Assembly (NCBI GenBank): GCA_022843805.1
Contig: JALHMY010000036.1
Span: forward strand, 19,989-83,988
Direction: 5' to 3'
Length of the DNA: 64,000 nt
Source: Fuerstiella sp.
Lineage (GTDB): Bacteria; Planctomycetota; Planctomycetia; Planctomycetales; Planctomycetaceae
In this document: positions 38,036 to 46,667 of the stretch, piece after piece
How the letters are laid out: every line of letters begins with the position of its first letter
Numbering within the stretch: position 1 is the first letter of the stretch
Made by a program: the position numbers and the translations under genes
The notes under the pieces: generated by a model
Seen by the model: the letters and a program-made list of their open reading frames with translations, nothing else
Told to the model about the DNA's origin: nothing
Databases searched by the model: none

Positions 38036-39922
38036 CTACCTGAACCACCAGCGCCGCTGTATCGTTTCAAATATTCGACGGAAGAAGACATAACCAGCCG
38101 AACGTTCTCCGCAGTGGATATAGGCGATTACGCCAGCACCCGGTCGCATGCTGGCCTGATCTCCGCCGGGAACATCAGCTATCGCCATTGTCGATAATTT
38201 TCCGGTGTCATCCAGTTCCGCAAACGCTGAAAGATGCGTCAGCACCGTTTGAAGCGAATTCTCAGGCGACGTTGCCAGCGAGTAGGTAAGATTCAGAGAC
38301 TGCGTCGAGTCGTTTGCTGCTGCTGCGAGAACGTAACGTATGTCATCTTCCGGTATTCGAAGTTCAAGTTGCCAGGTGTCTTTCGGATCAGCGACTTCAA
38401 ACAAAAACTGTCCGCGCTGGACGGGACGGCCGAGCAGTGTTTCCCGAAGCCGGTCCCCGTAGACTCGCCCTGTCAGCGGCGCGACCGTCGTTAGTCTGCT
38501 GATTCGCTGCCGAACAATCACGGCCTGTTCCTGCAGTGACTGAACCTTTTGCTGAAGTTCCGCATGCTCGACGGACAACAATGGATTTGCCATCGCACTG
38601 CGATCACCTCGCATGGAGTCAATCGCCGCAAGTCGAGCCTGCGACGCAGCGAGATCTCCTTCGATTCCTTCAAGTAAAATATCAAGATCCTCGTTTCGCA
38701 GCTGAAAAATCGCAGAATCCTGAGTTACCTCCGATCCATCTTCGATTCGAAGATCAATGATAACTCCATCCTCAGGGGCGAAAATATTGGCCCGGCTGGA
38801 AGGCACAAGCTTGCCGGCCACTTCGATCCTCAGTTCCGTTTTCCAAAAAGTCAGCACGCAAAAAATTCCGGCGATTACTGCCAGAATTCCAAGGGTGCGA
38901 ATCTTTCCCATGCGGAGGGGCAAACCGAAAATGGCACGTCCGAGTGTTGCGCGGGAACGTCGGTGACAGTTGGCAAACGACAGAGCAGCGTGCCTGCAGA
39001 TCAGTTCGACTTCATGGAGTACCGGTGCCTGGTCCTTTCGACTTTCAAACTCGAATGTTGCCGCCCAGCCTGAATCGAACCATCTTCCGTCCACGCTGAC
39101 GGGGCGGACAATGACGTTGTCAGCAGTTCCTTCGGGAACTTCCACCGCCGGCCGACCAGGCTCTCCAGCTTCGCCAGGCTCTGCAGGCCCGCTGTCTTTA
39201 GAATCCGCGGTTGCGGCAGCCTGCATCTCCTGTCGTTCGATAAGCCCGCACAACCAGCGGGTTGTGTCTGACCGGGAGTCCGGATTATTGACACCCGTGG
39301 CGGCTATCAGCTGCCATCGATTTTTTCCGGTACGTCGAGCAACAGAGATTCGGCGGCACCCGAGCAGTTCAACGGGATCGCTTGCAAGTGAATTTGCCAC
39401 GCGAACTTCGTCGAGGTCCGCATGCAGCAGGGCAGTTACCTGCTGAAGCATCTTCTGACGAATGGACTGCCGGACAAGCGAATTGACAAGTCGTCGTCGG
39501 ATAAGGTCGGCAAAAACGTCCGCCAGGTCAGAGGTCAGGCCATCATCTGCCGCTGGCTGTCCGACCTGAAGCTCGAGAATGCTGCGAATCCCATCGCTGA
39601 CGTCTGAGGAGATTACAACGACCTCACGGGATTCACCGGAACCACTTCGGATGCTGCGTCTTCGAATCAATCCAGTGTCGGCAGAAATAATCAGATCGAG
39701 TTCAACGGGCAGTCGCATTCCCGCACTGCTGATCATCCTCGGCGCGGCCCCCGCCTGAAGTTCCCACAGAACAACGCTGAGCGCGAAACCGCTTTCGACG
39801 ATTTCGGCGAGCAGGCATCCGGCAAAATCTGCCTCTTCGCCTGCCTTTCGGCGACGATGCTCAGCAGCCTCCAGCAGAGACGCGAGTGACGGGACGCGGA
39901 TGGGCTGTGATGAGGTATTCAC
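38036..39922 (-). CDS. HlyD-type membrane fusion protein with cytoplasmic GAF-like region (locus B)
   Basis: 628 residues starting at a GTG at 39922. About 340 N-terminal residues are predicted cytoplasmic and resemble sensor folds; the pattern around residues 155-340 (LLHADLDEVRVANSLA, CRRISVARRTG, SALSFA-like helices) is GAF-like. One membrane helix lies near 347-365 (LGILAVIAGIFCVLTFW). Then come a lipoyl half (IFAPEDGVIIDLRIEDGSEV), a coiled coil near 430-490, the second half (TVAPLTGRVYGDRL) and a beta-barrel, ending in RRWWFR. It is the first gene of locus B and is divergent from the TolC-like gene. Its locus A paralogue at 3583-5571 has the same order, although direct sequence similarity of the N-terminal halves looks low. 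Confidence 0.8.
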   Translation of the reverse strand: MNTSSQPIRVPSLASLLEAAEHRRRKAGEEADFAGCLLAEIVESGFALSVVLWELQAGAAPRMISSAGMRLPVELDLIISADTGLIRRRSIRSGSGESREVVVISSDVSDGIRSILELQVGQPAADDGLTSDLADVFADLIRRRLVNSLVRQSIRQKMLQQVTALLHADLDEVRVANSLASDPVELLGCRRISVARRTGKNRWQLIAATGVNNPDSRSDTTRWLCGLIERQEMQAAATADSKDSGPAEPGEAGEPGRPAVEVPEGTADNVIVRPVSVDGRWFDSGWAATFEFESRKDQAPVLHEVELICRHAALSFANCHRRSRATLGRAIFGLPLRMGKIRTLGILAVIAGIFCVLTFWKTELRIEVAGKLVPSSRANIFAPEDGVIIDLRIEDGSEVTQDSAIFQLRNEDLDILLEGIEGDLAASQARLAAIDSMRGDRSAMANPLLSVEHAELQQKVQSLQEQAVIVRQRISRLTTVAPLTGRVYGDRLRETLLGRPVQRGQFLFEVADPKDTWQLELRIPEDDIRYVLAAAANDSTQSLNLTYSLATSPENSLQTVLTHLSAFAELDDTGKLSTMAIADVPGGDQASMRPGAGVIAYIHCGERSAGYVFFRRIFETIQRRWWFR

Positions 39923-40290
39923 GGACCGTTGTTCTGAAGCACGAATTCGGTGGAGGCGGTTTGAATCAGGCAGTCTATCGCAACGCCGTCAGGGATGCGA
40001 CACAGGTTCACCGATTCACAACCAGTCCTCGTGCTGCTCATCATTCAAATCAACTGCACTCCGGCAGTTCGTGCCGCTGCGTGCCCTCAGACCCGAAAGC
40101 TTTTCTCTGTGTAACGGACAGGCAGTTTGCAAAACGACTTCGGGTGGTACATTTGCTGAAATCCGGAACGACGGGTGCCGATCTAGGAAGAGGGGGGGAC
40201 ACGGGCTGCGCAAAAGATATGGTGTCCACATCCCGTGAACACATGATGTACTCACGAACGTTCCCGCCCGGTGAAGCTGGATGGACCGAC
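39923..40290. other. Divergent control region of export locus B
   Basis: About 368 nt between the GTG of the GAF-like/HlyD gene and the chosen TolC start. The TolC frame stays open through this stretch, but the translation is Arg/His/Cys-rich and unlike a protein. It should hold promoters in both directions. A TTTGCA/TACATT pair near 40125-40155 is only a weak plus-strand candidate. Confidence 0.45.
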
Positions 40291-42528
40291 ATGCCAATTA
40301 GTGCATACAAATCTCTGTTGCGGGCTTATCAGCGTCTGACCGCACACGCAAAGATTCACCCAGGCCGTTGTTGCGTCGTGGTTTCGGCAGCCTCACTGGC
40401 TGGAATCTGCGGCTGCGCTTCCGCGTCCAGTTCCTGGCACAAAACGGTGGGAAATGACACGTGTGAAGTCGACCGAATCTCTTCGGCGATAGACAACCCA
40501 TCGCCACCCGTGTTCCATGAGGTCAGCAGTACTGCTTCGCCGATCACCGCACGGGAAGTTTCAGCCTCGGAACTCATCTATATTGATCGCACTCTGGACG
40601 ACGTACTTCGTGAAGCCATGCAGCATTCGACCGTGCTGCGTGACATCGGTGGCGTCGTTTTGCGAGCACCCCAGGCAGTGAATACGGCTTTGTCAACCAG
40701 AATGCAGGAAGCCGATCCCCGATTTGGTATGGAAGCGGCACTGAGCGCTTTTGATGCGCAGCTGGCAGCATCAGCAACGTTCAATAACAACGACCGAATT
40801 TACAACAACAACTTCTTTTCCGGTGGTGCAACCGCGTTTGGCCAGGACCTGCATGACTATCAGGTTGAATTGTCGAAACGCACGGCAGCCGGCTCACTGC
40901 TGACCCTCCGCGGTGTCAACAACTACGATGGAAACAACGCACCGGCGAACACGTTTGTCACCGCATGGAATTCATGGATTGAGGGTGAAGTACGACAGCC
41001 CCTTCTTCAGGGTGGCGGTCTGGAGTTTAACCGCATCGCCGGACCCGGCGCAACACCCGGCGTGTACAACGGGGTTCTTATCGCCAAAGCTAACGCCGAC
41101 ATCAACCAGCATGACTTCACCATTGCCCTGACCGACTTTGTCAGCAATGTGGAGAACGCTTACTGGGACCTGTATCTCGCTTATCGCGAACTGGATGCTC
41201 GTAAAAAGGCCATGGAACAGTCTCTGGTTGTCTGGAACTCAGTCCGCGCTCAGTCCAAAGGCGGAAGCGTGATCCAGGCAGAGGAAGCGCTGGCCCGTCA
41301 GCAGTATTATCAGCTCAAATCCGAAGTCGACGACGCTCTGTCGGGTCGACTTCTCCCGGGAACTCAGGTTCGAAACGGTGCACAGGGTGGAACGGTGCAG
41401 GCAGGTGGTGGTGTTCTGTCTGCCGAGCGCAGGCTGAGACTGCTGATCGGTCTTCCGTCTTCCGATGGCTCCCTGATCCGACCTTCCGAAGAGCCCACGA
41501 TGGCGAATGTCGTTTTCGACTGGGACGCAAGTCTTCATGAGGCACTGACGCAGCGGGCAGAACTGCAGAAACAGAATGTCGCCGTACGGAAGCGGGAACT
41601 TGAATTGCTGGCTTCACGCAACTTCGTCAATCCCCGACTCGATGCCGTCGGTCGTTACCGGTTCCGTGGATTTGGTGACGAACTGATCGGAAGCGGAAAT
41701 CAGCGAGGAGCAACATCAGCTTCCTCGATTGGAAATCTGGCAACCGGCGATCAGCAGGAATGGATGATGGGAGTTGAACTGACGGTTCCCATCGGTTACC
41801 GAAAAGGTCACGCCGCTGTCGACCATGCCGAACTTTCTCTCGCACGTGAGCGAATCATTCAGAAAGAACAGCAGCGGGAAGTCATCAGCAATCTGAGCGG
41901 AGCAACCGCCGACGCCGTTCGAGCATATCAGGCCGTACAAAACGGATTGAACCAGTACGTCGCTGCCCAAAGCTACTTTGATGCTCTCACATCTCAGAAG
42001 GCCACCGGACTGGACGTGCCATCAGATCGCCTTCTGGATGCTCAGCGACGCCTCGTCCAGTCAGAAATCCAGTTCTTCAGAGCCCGGGCAGAATATGCCC
42101 TGTCTCTCAAGAACGTTCACTATGAAAAAGGCTCTCTGCTGGCATATAAGGACCTTCGAGTCGCCGGCGGTGGTTCAGCAACCATGCTGCCATCGTCATC
42201 AAACAGCATTATTGAACCTGTGCCGGATATGCCAGCGGTCCCTGACATGCCATCAGGCTCTGAGGAACTGCCGCCAGCCGAAGCGGAAAATCAGGTCAGG
42301 TTGTCTCCCGCCAAAGAATCGGTTAGCAGTTCGGCCTCCTCTAAGAGAGTATCACCGGTGCCGGGCAATCTAAAGCCGGAGATGCTGCCGCAGATCAGTG
42401 ATGAGTCTACAGTCGATGTTCCGGAAGGAGCCATCACGCCATTCCCGGCGTCACGATCAGCAAGCTCATCTGACTCAACCGTCGAAGAAGGAAAAATCTC
42501 CCTCGGAGCCGTCACCCCGCTTCGCTGA
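40291..42528 (+). CDS. TolC-family outer-membrane efflux protein
   Basis: The ATG at 40291 gives 745 residues with a basic N-terminus, a hydrophobic stretch and CGCAS near residue 40, possibly a lipoprotein or exported precursor; the frame is open to 39886, so the start is uncertain. Two outer-membrane-efflux repeats are visible: one around DFTIALTDFVSNVENAYWDLYLAYRELDARKKAME, the second around HAELSLARERIIQKEQQREV through the helix ending FFRARAEYALSLKNVHYEKG. Both are long alpha-helical hairpin segments, as in TolC trimers. The last 110 residues are Ser/Pro/Glu-rich. It is larger than typical TolC (near 470) because of the N-terminal domain and this tail. Divergent from locus B, it is the likely exit duct for that system and possibly for locus A. 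Confidence 0.88.
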   Translation: MPISAYKSLLRAYQRLTAHAKIHPGRCCVVVSAASLAGICGCASASSSWHKTVGNDTCEVDRISSAIDNPSPPVFHEVSSTASPITAREVSASELIYIDRTLDDVLREAMQHSTVLRDIGGVVLRAPQAVNTALSTRMQEADPRFGMEAALSAFDAQLAASATFNNNDRIYNNNFFSGGATAFGQDLHDYQVELSKRTAAGSLLTLRGVNNYDGNNAPANTFVTAWNSWIEGEVRQPLLQGGGLEFNRIAGPGATPGVYNGVLIAKANADINQHDFTIALTDFVSNVENAYWDLYLAYRELDARKKAMEQSLVVWNSVRAQSKGGSVIQAEEALARQQYYQLKSEVDDALSGRLLPGTQVRNGAQGGTVQAGGGVLSAERRLRLLIGLPSSDGSLIRPSEEPTMANVVFDWDASLHEALTQRAELQKQNVAVRKRELELLASRNFVNPRLDAVGRYRFRGFGDELIGSGNQRGATSASSIGNLATGDQQEWMMGVELTVPIGYRKGHAAVDHAELSLARERIIQKEQQREVISNLSGATADAVRAYQAVQNGLNQYVAAQSYFDALTSQKATGLDVPSDRLLDAQRRLVQSEIQFFRARAEYALSLKNVHYEKGSLLAYKDLRVAGGGSATMLPSSSNSIIEPVPDMPAVPDMPSGSEELPPAEAENQVRLSPAKESVSSSASSKRVSPVPGNLKPEMLPQISDESTVDVPEGAITPFPASRSASSSDSTVEEGKISLGAVTPLR

Positions 42529-42688
42529 ATTCGTCCATCAGTCGAGGATCGCTCCGCGATCCGGCACGGGACCGCAGGATGGGTCGTCGAGGTGCTTTTT
42601 CACCATAGATGGCCACAGAAAAAAAGTGCTTCGTCAGCATAAAGAATTCGGGTTGGAGGTAGTGGATCCTGCTAAAGATCCCGCGGCT

Positions 42689-44074
42689 TCAGTCCGGATA
42701 AACCGCTCTTCCAGTGACAGCAGAATTGCTGGTTTCAGGAGCTGTGACGGGAATTGGAATGACTCGGCGATCTGAGGGCGATTCCGCCTGAAACGCGGCG
42801 GCCGGCTGAACACCCGGTCTGTTGACAGAAGGCGACGGTTGTTGCACCACATGACCGCGAGTCTCAGGAAACGCTCGAATGGTCGTTGTAATCTGCTTGT
42901 CCTGTGGCACCTGTTTGCCGTCGGGAAGCACGACCATCATTGAAATGAATCGCGTAAGGTTCAGTTCGAGCGGCAGGCCGGTAGCCCTGTCAACCGTACA
43001 TTTACCGATACTGTGCCCTCCGGTTATCTTCAGATTGCCGTCCTGTCCGGATGACACTGTTTCTCCGGACGCGACACGCCCTGTAATGTCGATGTCGGCG
43101 GTTCTGGGATTCAATGCGGCCAGGCGATAAGTCGATGTCAGATAGACCGGCGCCGGCTGCATCAGTCGAGTTTCACGGGTCCACACATCGCCGGGTGCTA
43201 CTCGCGTTGCCGAGTCTTTGTCGACGCTGCTGTTGTAAGGAAGAAGCCCAATACTGTCATCGATGAAATTGGCCACACCATCATCGCCGAAGCGGTTGGA
43301 GATTTCCGCCAGAAGAGATTGTCGCCGATCCAGAGGTACGTTCTCGACGCACCGCTGAAGGAACTCCTGATATCCAACCAGGTCGCGAATCCGGTTGTCG
43401 CGGCCGACCCAGAACGCGAACCCATTGTTTACCATTCCAGCATAGGGCTGAACATCCCACGGAATGTCGTTCTGGTGTGTCGCGGAGTCAAAATCGAGGC
43501 GCTGACCGTTGAGGTCGTGAGAGTACGTAATTCGTGAATAGCGCACACTCAAAAGAATGGCATCGGGCTGTTCCTGCTCCACCTGGATCGCCATTGTCAG
43601 TTCCAGTCGCGTCTGAGCAATCGCAGGGAACTCTGTCGACTTCTGAACCAGCATCTGCTCCACGGTCTTGATCAATGGAAATCGGTCACCAGGCTGCAAT
43701 CGAAGTTCGAGCCTGTCGCCCTGAGCAGTGGCGGTGACCGGGACCGTCGAGATGTTGCGAGTGCCCTCGGTGAGTGCGTCCTGCTGAGTTAAACCGCTTC
43801 GAGCCTGACGTCGCCCGGAACGGGTCCCGACACCAGGATCCGCTTCAGATTCTTCAGAAGCTGCAGACTGCTCAGCCGCCCCTGGCTCCTGCTCCAGTTC
43901 GCTCAGCAGCTCTGACATCATCGCGTCGTCGCCGGAATCAGCCGTCGGGCTCGATTGAGATCCGCAACCACACGCCGACAGCAACACCCCAAAGGTCACA
44001 GACGAAAACAGCCAGAATCCGGAAGGCAGAAATTTCAACGCTTTCCTGATAAAAACGCTTCTGGTTCCTGTCAT
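42689..44074 (-). CDS. Predicted lipoprotein, DUF6263-like
   Basis: The ATG at 44074 is preferred because AGGGA lies 7 nt upstream; a second ATG is 15 nt earlier. 461 residues. The signal sequence carries a lipobox ending LLSAC with Cys near residue 35. An acidic, likely disordered linker to about residue 110 is followed by a folded region beginning LRLQPGDRFPLIKTVEQMLVQ, with VSGRVASGETV-like beta strands and a C-terminal LELNLTRFISMMVVLPDGK. The overall character resembles lipoproteins annotated as DUF6263 in planctomycetes, but this is from memory of the pattern. Function unknown. It converges on the TolC-like gene and is divergent from the MFS gene. Confidence 0.75.
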   Translation of the reverse strand: MTGTRSVFIRKALKFLPSGFWLFSSVTFGVLLSACGCGSQSSPTADSGDDAMMSELLSELEQEPGAAEQSAASEESEADPGVGTRSGRRQARSGLTQQDALTEGTRNISTVPVTATAQGDRLELRLQPGDRFPLIKTVEQMLVQKSTEFPAIAQTRLELTMAIQVEQEQPDAILLSVRYSRITYSHDLNGQRLDFDSATHQNDIPWDVQPYAGMVNNGFAFWVGRDNRIRDLVGYQEFLQRCVENVPLDRRQSLLAEISNRFGDDGVANFIDDSIGLLPYNSSVDKDSATRVAPGDVWTRETRLMQPAPVYLTSTYRLAALNPRTADIDITGRVASGETVSSGQDGNLKITGGHSIGKCTVDRATGLPLELNLTRFISMMVVLPDGKQVPQDKQITTTIRAFPETRGHVVQQPSPSVNRPGVQPAAAFQAESPSDRRVIPIPVTAPETSNSAVTGRAVYPD

Positions 44075-44380
44075 TTTCTGGTCCCTCATTCATCCATGAA
44101 ATCGTGATTGGAGCCGAAAAGTAACAGGAAGGCCGTTTTTAGGTAAAGAGGGAAGCAGATTCGGCCGGATCCCGCATCGAAGCGACCGCAGGCACAGGAT
44201 TTTGCCTTGTTTGGTTGCTGGAAGCCCGGCCGAACGTCATGATTTCGGCCCATAGCATTCATCGCCAGGTGTCTGCCGTATTGAATATGGCGCACGGAAC
44301 TCCCCGAATATCGGTTACCGATTCACCAGGCAGCTACTTTTCAAATTGACCGTTTAACCTGGTCACAAGGACTTATATTG
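44075..44380. other. Divergent intergenic region, lipoprotein / MFS transporter
   Basis: About 306 nt. It contains a 9-bp inverted repeat, TTCGGCCGG at 44160-44168 and CCGGCCGAA at 44226-44234, spaced 57 nt apart, which could be an operator pair. No firm promoter was seen. AAGGA lies 11 nt before the ATG at 44381. Confidence 0.4.
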
Positions 44381-45820
44381 ATGGCCGCGAATGAGAACCC
44401 GTACGATTCCGATCCGTCAGGGAGAACAGGCGAAACCGCAGTTGCCGCGGCGAAACCGAGTATGGTTCCACGGCTTTCGATAATGATGTTTCTGCAGTTC
44501 TTTGCGTGGGGTGCATGGTTCGCAACTCTGGGGGCAGCGCTGAGTTCAAATCAGCTCGGAAAGTTCATTGGAGCCGCCTATGAGAGCGCGCCAATTGCCG
44601 CGATTTTTGCTCCACTGTTCCTTGGGCTTGTCGCCGACCGTCTGTTTTCGTCAGAAAAAGTGATGGGAACCCTCATGCTGGTTGGCGGTGGTATTATGTT
44701 CGCCATTCCTGGCGTTGCCTCTCAGGGAGAATCCGCTGGCGGATTGATTGTGTGGCTGATTCTTGGTCATTTGTTGTGCTACATGCCAACTCTGGGACTT
44801 GGGAACACCATCGCTTTCACACATATTCCCAGCCAGCAGGATTTTCCACGAATTCGTGTCTGGGGCACAATTGGCTGGATTGCCGCCGGGCTGCTGGTTG
44901 GCGCCATGGGCTGGTCAAATGACTTTAAAATCTTCTGGCTGGGTGCAATCTGCTCCGTATTGCTGGGAGTTTACTGTTTTACGCTTCCCAATACGCCTCC
45001 GCCCCTGCGTGGTAAGCCGATGGATCTCCGATCGCTGTTGATGCTTGATGCTTTTAAGCTGCTGGCGGATCCAAATTTTCTGGTGTTTGCCGTTTGTTCA
45101 ACCCTGATCTGCGTTCCATTGGCCTACTACTACGGAATGACGTCGACATTCCTGAATCACACGGGTTTCGCCCAGTCAGCCGCCACGATGACCATCGGAC
45201 AGATGTCTGAGATCTTCTTCATGCTGCTGATTCCATTTTTCTTCCGACGGCTCGGCCTGAAGATGATGATCATGGTGGGCATGGGTTGCTGGGTTGTACG
45301 CTATGCCCTGTTTGCATTCGGGGCGCCTGATCAGGTCACATGGATGCTGCTTCTGGCCATCGCACTGCACGGAATCTGCTACGACTTCTTCTTCGTAACC
45401 GGCTTTATGTATACCGACCAAAAAGCGCCTGAAGCGATTCGCGGACAGGCTCAGGGCCTGCTCGTGTTTCTGACTCAGGGAATCGGTATGTTCTTCGGTT
45501 ACCGGATCATGGCCGCTGGTAGCCTGTTTGGGATTCCTCTCAACTTTACGATCGGGAAATACGGCGAGCAGGTGACGAGCTCGGATGCTTATATGGCTTC
45601 ACTGCAGGCAGCACGCGGGGAAGCGGCACCTGTTGGATTCTTTGAAACATTCACGAAAATGTTCAGTCGAGATCTGCCGGCAGGTGTGGATCCGGAACTT
45701 CTGAGCTCCACAATGAATCAGTGGAAGAACTTTTGGCTGTTTCCATCAATTATGGCGGGAATTGTGCTTGTACTGTTCGCCGTCGCCTTCTGGGACAGAG
45801 CGAAAACTGAATCGGAATAG
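44381..45820 (+). CDS. MFS transporter, nucleoside:H+ symporter type
   Basis: 479 residues from the ATG at 44381. About 25 polar N-terminal residues are followed by roughly twelve membrane helices. The opening PRLSIMMFLQFFAWGAWFATLGAAL and the pattern GKFIGAAYESAPIAAIFAPLFLGLVADRLFSSEKVM match the nucleoside transporter NupG/XapB family; RIRVWGTIGWIAAGL is the second-half signature of that family. It should move nucleosides or related compounds across the inner membrane with protons. It stands alone: divergent upstream neighbour and a hairpin downstream. Substrate is not certain, since planctomycete members often sit near sugar catabolism genes. Confidence 0.88.
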   Translation: MAANENPYDSDPSGRTGETAVAAAKPSMVPRLSIMMFLQFFAWGAWFATLGAALSSNQLGKFIGAAYESAPIAAIFAPLFLGLVADRLFSSEKVMGTLMLVGGGIMFAIPGVASQGESAGGLIVWLILGHLLCYMPTLGLGNTIAFTHIPSQQDFPRIRVWGTIGWIAAGLLVGAMGWSNDFKIFWLGAICSVLLGVYCFTLPNTPPPLRGKPMDLRSLLMLDAFKLLADPNFLVFAVCSTLICVPLAYYYGMTSTFLNHTGFAQSAATMTIGQMSEIFFMLLIPFFFRRLGLKMMIMVGMGCWVVRYALFAFGAPDQVTWMLLLAIALHGICYDFFFVTGFMYTDQKAPEAIRGQAQGLLVFLTQGIGMFFGYRIMAAGSLFGIPLNFTIGKYGEQVTSSDAYMASLQAARGEAAPVGFFETFTKMFSRDLPAGVDPELLSSTMNQWKNFWLFPSIMAGIVLVLFAVAFWDRAKTESE

Positions 45821-46196
45821 TCCTCTTCCCTCCACCATGATTTTTGCCAGCCGGTTGTACGCAACCGGCTGCTCATCTTCGGATCGCGAATCTCTAACCA
45901 GATCTTCTGCGGCACAGTGTTGCTTCTTTGATTCATTTGATGATTTTTGGCAACACGGTACATCCGGAGGATTCAGGATTCTAAGCCCCGGGTAAGGATT
46001 GCGCTGCCGTGCCTGCCCGCCCAGACGATTCGGAAAAAATCAATTCAATGAATTGAGTCTGCTCTTCCTTCCGACATTTGGCATTCATTAAGCAATCAAT
46101 GGTAAACTGTTGCAGGTTCGGTGACCCGGGCATTGGTGAAGCGTTCGGTCATCGTCGGACAGCGGTGAGACATTCTGAAAGTCGGGAGAACGTGAA
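45821..46196. other. Intergenic region with terminator-like hairpin
   Basis: About 376 nt after the MFS gene. The only structure seen is a perfect 10-bp hairpin, CAGCCGGTTG at 45848-45857 and its complement at 45862-45871 around TACG. The rest shows no gene or clear promoter. Confidence 0.5.
45848..45871 (+). terminator. Terminator-like hairpin after the MFS gene
   Basis: A 10-bp perfect stem with a TACG tetraloop lies 27 nt after the stop codon at 45820. The downstream T tract is weak, so termination strength is uncertain. Confidence 0.55.
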
Positions 46197-46649
46197 GTGA
46201 ATGAGCGTCGTCGAGGCCTGTTTTTCTGCTGTTTACTCTCAACAAACATCCTGATTTCGATGATCAGCCCATCTTCCCAGGCAGCCGAACGCCCATCCGA
46301 TTCGAAGGATGCACTGGAACTCGATTCCGGACTATGGAAAGCTGAGTATGCCAAAACTTTCCAGCAAAACGAAGACTCGGCAGCTTCTGATTCGACAGGG
46401 ACACCCAGCTTTGGAAATGAAACCATTCCAGTGCTGATCAGCACCAGGCAGCTTGAACCCGGAGGACTGTTTGCTGAAAGTCTGGTGACAGATGAACAAA
46501 AACAGATTTCGGACTGGGAAAATGCGAATATGAATCCTGCATCACAGCAGAATCCCTCTAATATTCCCAGCGGACCGTCGCTGACTACCTGTCTGCTTGT
46601 GTTTGCCGCAGGAGTCGTCCTTACGGGAACAATCTTTTCGCCGAGATAG
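46197..46649 (+). CDS. Small exported/membrane hypothetical protein
   Basis: 150 residues from a GTG at 46197, with GGGAGA about 7 nt upstream. A hydrophobic signal sequence runs to about residue 29 (SPSSQAAE). The middle is polar and Ser/Glu-rich with no recognisable domain. A hydrophobic segment, LTTCLLVFAAGVVLTGTIF, ends four residues before the C-terminus and may anchor it. It ends 18 nt before the azurin-like/cytochrome gene, so the two are probably cotranscribed; an accessory role to that electron-transfer protein is possible but unproven. Confidence 0.65.
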   Translation: MNERRRGLFFCCLLSTNILISMISPSSQAAERPSDSKDALELDSGLWKAEYAKTFQQNEDSAASDSTGTPSFGNETIPVLISTRQLEPGGLFAESLVTDEQKQISDWENANMNPASQQNPSNIPSGPSLTTCLLVFAAGVVLTGTIFSPR

Positions 46650-46667
46650 CTGTTCAGGTTTAGACCG

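Noticed and set aside
39886..40290. Upstream extension of the TolC-like protein
   Set aside because: The frame is open, but the translation is Arg/His/Cys-rich, overlaps the divergent gene start and lacks any exported-protein character before the ATG at 40291.
42546..42562. Short GGATCGC/GCGATCC hairpin as terminator of the TolC-like gene
   Set aside because: Only 7 bp with a 3-nt loop and no T tract on either strand; too weak to call.
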